Translations under genes and position numbers: made by a program
Notes under the pieces: model-generated
Database searches by the model: none
What the model saw: the letters and a program-made list of their open reading frames with translations, nothing else
What the model was told of the DNA's origin: nothing
In this document: piece after piece, positions 46,917 through 53,761 of the stretch
Position numbering within the stretch: the first letter of the stretch is position 1
Layout: each line of letters starts with the position of its first letter
Origin: Mesorhizobium sp. J18
Lineage (GTDB): Bacteria > Pseudomonadota > Alphaproteobacteria > Rhizobiales > Rhizobiaceae
NCBI RefSeq assembly: GCF_007829525.1
Contig: NZ_VLJP01000089.1
Span: 38,055 to 91,815 of the forward strand
Direction of reading: 5' to 3'
DNA: 53,761 nucleotides

Positions 46917-47504
46917 ATGCGGTTTCTGTTTGCATTCTGTTTTCTTGCCCTTCTGAGCATGCCGCCTGTCGCACGGGCGGCCGAAGACAGTGCTCAATCT
47001 CCCGTCCCTGCTGCATATGACAATGCTTCGCGCCTGGATCAGCTCTTCGGGGAGCTCAAGCGGGAGCGCAATGAAAAGGCTGCCGAACGCATCGCCGGCC
47101 GTATCTGGCATGCCTGGTTGAACTCCGGCAGCGCGACCGCCGATCTCCTTGTGCAATGGGCCATCGAGGCGACGAAGGAAAAGAAGTTCAATGTCGCGCT
47201 CGATTTCCTCGATCAGGTGGTCACGAAATATCCGGATTATGCCGAGGGATGGAATCGCAGGGCGACGGTCCATTTCATGATGAACAATTATTCCGAATCC
47301 ATGACCGATATAGCCCGCACCCTGGAGCTTGAGCCCCGCCACTTCGGAGCCTTGACCGGGATGGCGAACATATTGGAAGCGACCGGCCGCAAGGAAGGCG
47401 CCCTTCAGGCGTACCAACGCGTCCTGGAAATCTATCCGATGATGCGTAGCGCGCAGGGATCGGTAACGAAACTTTCCGACGATCTCGCGGGCGAAGGCAT
47501 TTGA
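46917..47504 (+). CDS. Secreted tetratricopeptide-repeat protein
   Basis: Signal peptide MRFLFAFCFLALLSMPPVARA, then at least three TPR-like helical pairs (LVQWAIEATKEKKFNVALDFLDQVVTKYPDYAEGWNRRA, NYSESMTDIARTLELEPRHF and RKEGALQAYQRVLEIYP in outline). Probably a periplasmic scaffolding protein of 195 residues (before cleavage). No ribosome binding site is obvious for either this ATG or the in-frame ATG at 46893. An inverted repeat GCATGGAC/GTCCATGC (46891-46898/46913-46920) spans both start codons. It converges on pyk. Confidence 0.88.
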   Translation: MRFLFAFCFLALLSMPPVARAAEDSAQSPVPAAYDNASRLDQLFGELKRERNEKAAERIAGRIWHAWLNSGSATADLLVQWAIEATKEKKFNVALDFLDQVVTKYPDYAEGWNRRATVHFMMNNYSESMTDIARTLELEPRHFGALTGMANILEATGRKEGALQAYQRVLEIYPMMRSAQGSVTKLSDDLAGEGI

Positions 47505-47542
47505 ATTCGCCATGGCGGCGCGGGCGGCCGCATCACATACGG

Positions 47543-48979
47543 TCAGATGCCGCCCATGCCGTCGGCGGATATATAGGCGATGCGGAGCATGTTGGTCGCC
47601 CCTGGCGTCCTTAGCGGCACGCCGGCGGTGATGATGATCCTGTCGCCAGCCTTGGCGAACTGTTCCTGATAGGCGATGCGGCAGGCGCGATTGACCATGT
47701 CGTCGAGGTCGTTGGCATCGGGGGTCACGACGCAATGGGTGCCCCATACAAGCGAAAGCCGGCGCGCCGTCTCCACGACCGGGGAAAGTGCGATGATCGG
47801 TACGCTGGGTCGCTCACGGGCCGCGCGCAGGCCGGTCGTGCCGGACGAGGTATAGGTGACGATGGCGGAAAGGTTGAGCGTTTCGGCGATTTGCCGGGCG
47901 GCGAGCGAAATGGCGTCGGCGCCGGTCGCTTCCGGCTCCGAGCGCTGCGCATTGATGATGCCGCCATAGGTCGGATCCAATTCGACTTGGCGCGCGATGG
48001 AATCCATGGTCGCGACCGCTTCGAAGGGATACTGCCCGGCCGCCGATTCCGCCGATAGCATGACGGCGTCAGCGCCTTCGAAGACAGCCGTCGCGACGTC
48101 CGAGACCTCGGCGCGCGTTGGAACCGGCGCCGATATCATGGATTCCAGCATCTGCGTCGCAACCACCACCGGTTTGCCGGCACGCCGGCAGGCACGGGTG
48201 ATCTGCTTTTGGATGCCAGGAACCGTTTCCAGAGGCATTTCGACGCCGAGATCGCCGCGGGCGACCATCAGCGCATCCGAGAGCTCGATGATCTCCGGCA
48301 GACGCTTGACGGCTTGCGGCTTCTCGATCTTGGCCATGAGAGCGGCGCGCCCGCGCGCCACCTTGCGCACTTCCGCCAGATCCTCCGGCCGCTGGATGAA
48401 GGAGAGCGCAATCCAGTCGACCCCGGTCGCCAGCACCGCATCCAGGTCCTTGCGGTCCTTTTCGGTCAGCGCTCCCATCGGAAGCTCGGTATCCGGAAGG
48501 CTCACCCCCTTGCGGTCGGAAATCTTCGTGCCGGCCACGACCGTGCAGGTGATCGATTTCCCGTCGGCCTTCTCCGCCCTCAGATGCAGTCGCCCGTCAT
48601 CGATCAGGAGCCTGTGGCCGGGCTCGACCGATTTCAGGATCTCGGGATGCGGAAGGTGGACCCGCGTGGCGTCGCCCGGCTCGGGATTGTCGTCGAGCGT
48701 GAATTTCTGACCGATCCCAAGCTGGACGCTGCCTTCGGCAAACTTGCCGACGCGCAGCTTCGGTCCTTGCAGATCGGCGAGAATGCCGATCGGTCGGTCG
48801 AGCTCGGCCTCGACATTGCGAATGCGCTCGACGAGCGTGCGCATCAGACTATGGTCGGTGTGACTCATATTGATGCGGAACGCGTCGGCTCCGACCTGGA
48901 GCAGCCTGCGGATGGAACTCTGTTCGGAGGAGGCCGGTCCGAGCGTGGCGAGGATCTTGACCTTGCGGCTGCGTCTCAT
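47543..48979 (-). CDS. pyk: Pyruvate kinase
   Basis: Final glycolytic step, PEP + ADP to pyruvate + ATP. Of 478 residues; KILATLGPASSE at about 8-19, INMSHTDHS near 35, ILADLQGPKLRVG near 65, MAKIEKPQAVKRL with catalytic Lys near 216, MVARGDLGVEMPLE near 232 and VFEGADAVMLSAESAAGQYP near 295. It and pckA and ppsR in this window all act at the PEP/pyruvate node. It overlaps the DUF1036 gene by 4 bp. Confidence 0.97.
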   Translation of the reverse strand: MRRSRKVKILATLGPASSEQSSIRRLLQVGADAFRINMSHTDHSLMRTLVERIRNVEAELDRPIGILADLQGPKLRVGKFAEGSVQLGIGQKFTLDDNPEPGDATRVHLPHPEILKSVEPGHRLLIDDGRLHLRAEKADGKSITCTVVAGTKISDRKGVSLPDTELPMGALTEKDRKDLDAVLATGVDWIALSFIQRPEDLAEVRKVARGRAALMAKIEKPQAVKRLPEIIELSDALMVARGDLGVEMPLETVPGIQKQITRACRRAGKPVVVATQMLESMISAPVPTRAEVSDVATAVFEGADAVMLSAESAAGQYPFEAVATMDSIARQVELDPTYGGIINAQRSEPEATGADAISLAARQIAETLNLSAIVTYTSSGTTGLRAARERPSVPIIALSPVVETARRLSLVWGTHCVVTPDANDLDDMVNRACRIAYQEQFAKAGDRIIITAGVPLRTPGATNMLRIAYISADGMGGI

Positions 48980-49443
48980 TGCTGCGGCGTTCCCGTGACC
49001 GAAGCCGTTCCGTCCATTGCGGCGCCGTCGGTCAACTGAACCATCCAGTTCTCCTGCTCGCCGGTATCATATTCCTGAAAACCGGCGCGCTGGAAACCGC
49101 GCGCGAAACAGTCGTTGACGCCGGCTATCTTGAACTCCTTGTCGGCAACGCACATGTTGATTTTGCCCTCCCAGCGCCCGCCGCGCTCGGCATCCTCGGC
49201 ATAAAGATAGTAGTAGCGCGACTGCAGCGGCCCTTCGATCAGGGTTTTGCAGGAGGAGCCTTCTATATGCCACCAGCCCTCGCTCACCCATCCGGTCTGG
49301 GCGCGGTAGCCGATGGCGACGCCGACGAGATTCTGCGTCGCATTGCAGACGCGAAAATCTGCGCGTGCCGGTGCCGCCGTTGCAAGAACGGCCAGGCTTG
49401 TTCCCGCTGCAACGGCGCAGAAGAGGATCGCGCGACGAAACAT
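48976..49443 (-). CDS. Exported DUF1036 family protein
   Basis: Signal peptide FRRAILFCAVAAGTSLAVLATAAPARA, then DFRVCNATQNLVGVAIGYR, EGWWHIEGSSCKTLIEGPLQSRYYYLYAE in outline and CVADKEF, the cysteine pattern of DUF1036. The 155-residue precursor is probably periplasmic; function unknown. Its stop overlaps the pyk start, so the two genes are co-transcribed, a linkage seen in other rhizobia. Start 49443 chosen for the signal peptide. Confidence 0.9.
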   Translation of the reverse strand: MFRRAILFCAVAAGTSLAVLATAAPARADFRVCNATQNLVGVAIGYRAQTGWVSEGWWHIEGSSCKTLIEGPLQSRYYYLYAEDAERGGRWEGKINMCVADKEFKIAGVNDCFARGFQRAGFQEYDTGEQENWMVQLTDGAAMDGTASVTGTPQQ

Positions 49444-49693
49444 GTCCGATCCCGCAGAAACCATATTGAGACCCCGGGCCCGTGAAATCAGCATCACCTG
49501 TCTCTTTTCGGCAAACTCCATCCGCCTGTCAACGCGACCGGCCATCCTTGCTGCGATTTCATTCGGATGGTTGCGCCGAAACCGCTCCACATACCGCACG
49601 GGACCGTTTCGGCAAAAGCATGTCCAGATCGCGGCATTGCGCGAGCCGCCGCTTCATGGAAAGACGAAAACCGATATCTGAGATTCTCCCGGC

Positions 49694-50518
49694 ATGAAGC
49701 ATATGACCCGCATTTCCCAGTTCTCTCCGTTCGAGGTGGTCGAGGGCGACCGCGGCAAGGGATTGGTTCTCCTTGCCGACCATGCTGGCCGCGAGCTTCC
49801 GGAAGAGTATGGCAGCCTGGGCCTTCCGTCTGCGGAATTCGAGCGCCACATCGCCTATGACATCGGAGTGGAACAGGTGACGCGGCGGCTTGCGGCCTTG
49901 ACGGGTGCGCCGGCCGTGATGGCTCGTTTTTCGAGGCTTCTGATTGATCCGAATCGCGGCGAGGACGATCCGACGCTGATCCGCCAGCTCTACGACGGCA
50001 CGGTGGTGCCCGGAAATTATCCCATGAAGCCGGAGGAGCGGGCGCGCCGTATCGAGCTCTTTCACCAGCCCTATCATGATGCGGTCTCGGCGGTTATCGC
50101 CTCGGTCGCCGAAAAAACGGGCGCGCCTCCCTTCGTCCTTTCGGTGCATTCCTTCACCCCCTCTATGCAGGGTAGAAGCCGGCCCTGGCATGTCGGCATA
50201 TTGTGGGATTCCGATCCGCGTGCGGCCGCTCCCTTGATCGAGGCGCTAGCAGCCGACGAAAGCCTGATCGTGGGCGACAACGAGCCCTATGACGGCGCCT
50301 TGCGCGGGGACACGATGTTCCGGCATTGCATCGTCAACGGCATCGCTCATGCGCTGGTCGAAATCCGCCAGGATCTGATCGCCGATGCGGCTGGTGCCGA
50401 GGCCTGGGCCCGGCGTCTTGCGCCTATCCTTGAAGAGATCAATGCGATGCCCGATATCCATGAGGTGAGAATGTTCGGTTCGCGCACCGGGCCGATCGAG
50501 GAGAAAGCAGCATGGTGA
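49694..50518 (+). CDS. N-formylglutamate amidohydrolase family protein
   Basis: A 274-residue metallohydrolase-like protein: LADHAGRELPEEYGSLGL near 27 with the metal-binding His, HIAYDIGVEQVTRRLA near 52, SRLLIDPNRGED near 80 and FVLSVHSFTPSMQGRSRPWHVGILWD near 147 in outline. Known: family members hydrolyse N-formyl-L-glutamate in histidine breakdown (HutG type), but this group is a distant branch, so the substrate is uncertain. It overlaps the DUF1244 gene by 7 bp. Confidence 0.88.
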   Translation: MKHMTRISQFSPFEVVEGDRGKGLVLLADHAGRELPEEYGSLGLPSAEFERHIAYDIGVEQVTRRLAALTGAPAVMARFSRLLIDPNRGEDDPTLIRQLYDGTVVPGNYPMKPEERARRIELFHQPYHDAVSAVIASVAEKTGAPPFVLSVHSFTPSMQGRSRPWHVGILWDSDPRAAAPLIEALAADESLIVGDNEPYDGALRGDTMFRHCIVNGIAHALVEIRQDLIADAAGAEAWARRLAPILEEINAMPDIHEVRMFGSRTGPIEEKAAW

Positions 50519-50820
50519 ACTTGACGCAGGACCAGCAGCGTGATTTCGAGGCGGCGGCCTTTCGAAGGCTCCTGCAGCATTTGCGCGAGCGCACGGATGT
50601 CCAGAATATCGACCTGATGAATCTTGCCGGCTTTTGCCGCAACTGCCTGTCCAACTGGTATCGTGACGCCGCCCAGGAGACCGGCATCGAGCTTTCCAAG
50701 GAAGAGGCCCGCGAGATCGTCTACGGCATGCCCTATGCCGAATGGCAGGCGAAGTACCAGGCGGAGGCCTCTCCGGAGCAGAAGGCGGCCTTTGAACGCT
50801 CCCGCCCGGCCGATCATTGA
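50512..50820 (+). CDS. DUF1244 family protein
   Basis: A 102-residue helical protein: FEAAAFRRLLQHLRERTDVQNIDLMNLAGFCRNCLSNWY in outline, with the conserved CRNCLxxWY, then GIELSKEEAREIVYGMPYAEWQAKYQ. DUF1244 structures are small helical dimers; function unknown, but the two close cysteines could bind metal. Starts inside the preceding gene. Confidence 0.92.
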   Translation: MVNLTQDQQRDFEAAAFRRLLQHLRERTDVQNIDLMNLAGFCRNCLSNWYRDAAQETGIELSKEEAREIVYGMPYAEWQAKYQAEASPEQKAAFERSRPADH

Positions 50821-50946
50821 TCCGGCCGCTCCACAGGAGTTCCGTAACCGTCTTCAACGGCCTTGACCGCCGCTGCCTCGTGAGGCATCGAACCGCCTGT
50901 CTTCCGCCGCCCCGAGTCGCGGGCGCTTTCCAAGCAAGAGGTTGAG

Positions 50947-51201
50947 ATGGACGAAGTGGCAACGCAGGACACCGTAGCAGCAGCCGAGCTCAGGCAGTTG
51001 ATCGAACGTATCGAACGCCTGGAGGAGGAAAAGGCCACCCTGCAGGAAGACATCAAGGAAGTGATGGCGGAAGCAAAGGGTCGCGGATACGACACCAAGG
51101 CGATCCGCACCATCATCCGCTTGCGCAAGAAGGACCCGAACGAGCGCCAGGAGGAAGAGGCGATCGTCGAGCTCTACAAGAATGCGCTGGGAATGGTGTG
51201 A
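50947..51201 (+). CDS. gapR: GapR family nucleoid-associated protein (DUF2312)
   Basis: An 84-residue coiled coil: [49 protein letters not shown] in outline, then [20 protein letters not shown]. It matches Caulobacter GapR in length, heptads, the AEAKGxGFDxKxLKxVxRxRKxD segment and the end. Known: GapR clamps overtwisted DNA ahead of polymerases and supports replication elongation. AGAGG lies 7 nt before the start. Confidence 0.93.
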   Translation: MDEVATQDTVAAAELRQLIERIERLEEEKATLQEDIKEVMAEAKGRGYDTKAIRTIIRLRKKDPNERQEEEAIVELYKNALGMV

Positions 51202-51397
51202 CAGCATCCCCCGCATTCGCCGTTCTTGGATGACACCACATAGGCGCCAGGCTTTCCTGGCCCGGCGTCTTCACGCCAGGTGACGCATATTCACGAAAAA
51301 GTGCAATAGCTGCGGTTTTGTGGAACGAATCTGCTAAAATGGCCATATTGTCGCCGAACTGGCCGGCAACGGGCATTGCAGCAGGAGAAGCCGCAGC

Positions 51398-52261
51398 ATG
51401 AAGCGAACCGCATTGCGCATGAAGACGCGATCGACGGTCCTTGGCCCGCTGGTATTGTCGACATTGCGGCAGGAGCGGAAATCCTTTCACGCGGCCCCTT
51501 ACGAAAGCGAGCGGGACCATGCGCTGTTCGCTTCTTACAATGTCCATAAATGCGTGGGTATGGACGGCCAGTTCGATCCGGATCGTATATTGGATGTCAT
51601 CGAGGAGATCGGGGCCGATGTGGTCGCCCTTCAGGAGGCCGACATGCGGTTTGGCGACCGCGCGGGCCTGCTCGACCTCCACGCCCTGAAGGGCAGAAGC
51701 GGGCTCGTCCCGGTACCACTGACCGGTACGCGCAAGGCCCATGGCTGGCATGGCAATGTCGTGCTTTTCCGTGAGGGTGTCGTCACCGGCGCCCGCCAGC
51801 TTTCGCTGCCCGGGGTCGAGCCGCGCGGTGCGCTGGTGGTGGATCTTTCCATGTCGAAAGGGCCGTTGCGCATTATCGCGGCCCATCTGGGACTGCTGCG
51901 CCGCTGTCGCACCCGTCAGGTCGCCGCCATCCTGTCCGCCGCCAAGGCCGATGACGAACGGCCTGTCCTTCTGATGGGCGATCTCAATGAATGGCGGCTC
52001 GGAAAACGGTCGGCGCTGCAGGCGCTGGAGCCGACATTTGGCCCGCTTCAGGCGACCGTCGCCAGCTTTCCGTCGCGCTTTCCGGTGTGGTCCCTTGACC
52101 GCATCCTCGCCAATCCGCACAGCCTGGTCTCGCGGATCGAGGTCCATGACACGCCGCTGGCGCGGGTCGCGTCGGACCATCTGCCGATCAAGGCACTGAT
52201 CCGGCTGAGCGACCGCGCCGATCAGGATCCGCAAGTCGACGAGCTTGCACCGGCGGCCTGA
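51398..52261 (+). CDS. Endonuclease/exonuclease/phosphatase (EEP) family protein
   Basis: A 287-residue protein with the EEP fold: ASYNVHKCVGMDGQFDPDRI near 46 (Asn-metal motif), IGADVVALQEADMR near 70 with catalytic Glu, RIIAAHLGLLRRCRTRQV near 155, LLMGDLNEW near 191 (catalytic Asp/Asn), and SRFPVWSLDRILANP and ASDHLPIKALI at the end. No signal peptide is evident. Acts on nucleic acid, phosphoinositide-like lipids or sugar phosphates; not determinable here. GGAGAAG precedes the start. Confidence 0.9.
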   Translation: MKRTALRMKTRSTVLGPLVLSTLRQERKSFHAAPYESERDHALFASYNVHKCVGMDGQFDPDRILDVIEEIGADVVALQEADMRFGDRAGLLDLHALKGRSGLVPVPLTGTRKAHGWHGNVVLFREGVVTGARQLSLPGVEPRGALVVDLSMSKGPLRIIAAHLGLLRRCRTRQVAAILSAAKADDERPVLLMGDLNEWRLGKRSALQALEPTFGPLQATVASFPSRFPVWSLDRILANPHSLVSRIEVHDTPLARVASDHLPIKALIRLSDRADQDPQVDELAPAA

Positions 52262-52443
52262 ATAGCGCATCCATCTCTCGGTTTTGGAAGCCTCCTCTAC
52301 CGCCGCCGCGGCTCCGGTCGGATATTCGGAACGGCCTGTTCCGTCGCGCCATAGCGCCGCATGGCAGGGTGCCGCATTTGTCCCTTCGCTCAAAGGTGTT
52401 AGGCTTCGCTTGAGATTCATGCGGCTATGGATCGGAGACTGCG

Positions 52444-53761
52444 ATGTTCGAAGGTTTCGATGCTCTCCTGCTGGCCCGTATCCAGTTTGCCTTTACGGTC
52501 TCTTTTCACTTCATCTTTCCGGCCTTCACGATCGGTCTGGCAAGCTATCTTGCCGTGCTGGAGGGCTTGTGGCTGTGGACGGGACGCGCGGTCTATCTGA
52601 ACCTCTTCCGCTACTGGATTAAGATATTCGCGCTCAGCTTCGGCATGGGTGTCGTTTCCGGCATCGTGCTTTCCTATCAGTTCGGCACGAACTGGTCGGT
52701 GTTCTCCGATCGGGCGGGGCCGGTCATCGGTCCGCTGATGGCCTATGAGGTCCTGACAGCGTTTTTTCTAGAAGCCGGCTTCCTCGGAGTGATGCTGTTC
52801 GGGATGAGCCGTGTCGGCAAGGGGCTTCATTTCATCGCCACTCTCGCCGTCGCTGTCGGGACGCTCTTTTCCGCTTTCTGGATCCTGTCGGCCAATTCCT
52901 GGATGCAGACGCCGGTCGGCTATTCGACCAACGAGGCGGGGCAGTTCGTTCCAGAGGACTGGTGGCAGATCATCTTCAACCCGTCCTTCCCCTACCGTCT
53001 CGTCCACACGGTGCTCGGCGCCTATCTCACCACGGCTCTCGTGGTTGGCGCCGTGGGGGCCTGGCATCTCCTGCGCGACCGGAGCAATGAGGGCGCGCGG
53101 GTGATGTTTTCCATGGCCATGGGAATGGTGATCGTCACCGCCCCCATACAGATCGTCGCCGGCGATCTGCATGGGCTCAACACGCTCGAACATCAGCCGA
53201 CCAAGATCATGGCTGTCGAAGGCCATTTCGAAAGCCATCCGGAAGGCGCGCCGCTCTATCTCTTCGGATTGCCCGACCGGGAGGCGGCGACTGTTCACTA
53301 TCCGATCGCCATACCGCATGCCGGTTCGCTTATCCTGCGCCACAGCCTCACCGCCCCGATGGAGGGGCTGGAGACGGTTCCCAGGGAAGACTGGCCGCCG
53401 GTGGCGGTCGTGTTCTGGTCTTTCCGGATCATGGTCGGCCTTGGCCTGTTGATGCTGGCCCTCGGAGGCGTTGCCCTTCTCGCCCGCTGGCGGGGCAGGC
53501 TCTATGACTGGACGAACCTGCATCGTTTCGCGCTTGTCATGGGTCCGGCTGGCTTCGTCGCGGTTGTCGCCGGCTGGGTGACGACGGAGGTCGGCCGGCA
53601 ACCATACACCGTCTACGGCCTCTTGCGGACGACGCAGTCCGCTTCGCCGCTCGACGCGCCGGCGGTCGCAACATCGCTGGTGGCCTTCATCATCGTCTAT
53701 TTCGCCGTCTTTTCGGTGGGCGCCTGGTACATATTGCGGCTGATGTCCCATGCGCCGGCGG
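52444..53761 (+). CDS. cydA: Cytochrome bd-type (cyanide-insensitive) quinol oxidase subunit I, truncated at window edge
   Basis: 439 codons are visible and the frame is open at the right edge. N-terminal ARIQFAFTVSFHFIFPAFTIG holds the haem b595 ligand His near 22, HTVLGAYLTTALVVGA a second His near 183, and GWVTTEVGRQPYTVYGLLRTTQS the conserved loop. The Q-loop between about 250 and 315 is short, as in CioA-type enzymes, not the long E. coli CydA form. Known: reduces O2 to water with quinol, microaerobic or stress use. cydB should follow but lies outside. Confidence 0.93.
   Translation, partial: MFEGFDALLLARIQFAFTVSFHFIFPAFTIGLASYLAVLEGLWLWTGRAVYLNLFRYWIKIFALSFGMGVVSGIVLSYQFGTNWSVFSDRAGPVIGPLMAYEVLTAFFLEAGFLGVMLFGMSRVGKGLHFIATLAVAVGTLFSAFWILSANSWMQTPVGYSTNEAGQFVPEDWWQIIFNPSFPYRLVHTVLGAYLTTALVVGAVGAWHLLRDRSNEGARVMFSMAMGMVIVTAPIQIVAGDLHGLNTLEHQPTKIMAVEGHFESHPEGAPLYLFGLPDREAATVHYPIAIPHAGSLILRHSLTAPMEGLETVPREDWPPVAVVFWSFRIMVGLGLLMLALGGVALLARWRGRLYDWTNLHRFALVMGPAGFVAVVAGWVTTEVGRQPYTVYGLLRTTQSASPLDAPAVATSLVAFIIVYFAVFSVGAWYILRLMSHAPA

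Noticed and set aside
51113-52420. A 435-codon minus-strand open frame opposite the EEP gene
   Set aside because: Shadow frame; the plus-strand EEP motifs are clear.
52768-53751. A 327-codon minus-strand open frame at the right edge
   Set aside because: Antisense to cydA, whose membrane segments and haem ligands are obvious.

Overview
The window is a chromosomal, origin-proximal segment of an alphaproteobacterium, most likely of the order Hyphomicrobiales (Rhizobiales) and close to the Rhizobiaceae. Evidence: ChvG-ChvI next to a short HprK and PTS phosphocarriers; hslV-acetyltransferase-DUF2585-hslU; a ppsR/hemE origin junction; hemJ; many alphaproteobacterial families (DUF1402, DUF1036, DUF1244, DUF1013/TrcR, DUF2312/GapR, DUF1192); and a dense GANTC cluster, the CcrM methylation site of this class. 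Genus cannot be fixed from sequence alone. No rRNA, tRNA, CRISPR array, IS element or prophage was recognised. Coding density is high and almost every gene is core.

Layout. (1) 0-4 kb, minus strand: chvI, chvG, hprK, EIIA(Man) and a left-truncated ptsH, a membrane stress/acid signalling and PTS regulatory block. An AT-rich divergent promoter separates it from pckA (4.3-5.9 kb). (2) 6-7.2 kb: arfB and alkB. (3) 7.2-12.1 kb, minus: hisB-DUF2628-hisH-DUF1330-hisA-hisF-hisE-coaA, mostly with overlapping stops and starts. (4) 12.3-15.2 kb: hslV-GNAT-DUF2585-hslU, then a secreted DUF1402 protein. (5) 16.3-19.1 kb, minus: Tim44-like, mltA, Smr, XRE regulator. fxsA and secB follow on plus. (6) 20.4-24.05 kb, minus: ppsR-maf-aroE-coaE-dnaQ. 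(7) 24.05-24.45 kb: non-coding candidate oriC. (8) 24.45-35.3 kb: hemE-hemJ, rho, mnmE-mnmG-rsmG-parA-parB, with a DUF255/thioredoxin-like gene on minus between rho and mnmE. (9) 35.4-44.2 kb: holA, a 53-residue membrane protein missed by length-limited gene calling, prpE, an SDR, a WYL regulator with a matched pair of palindromes around a DUF1127 gene, TrcR-like DUF1013, quinone oxidoreductase, DUF1192 and an MFS transporter. (10) 44.3-53.8 kb: two divergent YdcH-like genes, purE-purK, rpmJ (41 aa), a TPR protein, pyk, DUF1036, an N-formylglutamate amidohydrolase-like protein, DUF1244, gapR, an EEP-family protein and a right-truncated cydA of the cyanide-insensitive type.

How it fits together. 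The most coherent system is chromosome replication and segregation. A 397-bp intergenic region upstream of hemE holds DnaA-box-like 9-mers, an IHF-like site, an AT-rich stretch and six GANTC sites in 53 bp. About 6.5 to 8.6 kb downstream are four parS sites (three between mnmE and mnmG, one inside rsmG) beside parA-parB, and a weaker fifth lies in hisH about 13.5 kb on the other side. dnaQ, holA, gapR and trcR are in the same window. I did not find a clearly new multi-gene system. The least-described items are the palindrome pair with the WYL regulator and a 38-codon leader ORF, the 27-bp palindrome between hprK and the EIIA gene, the 53-aa membrane protein beside holA, and the coding parS sites.
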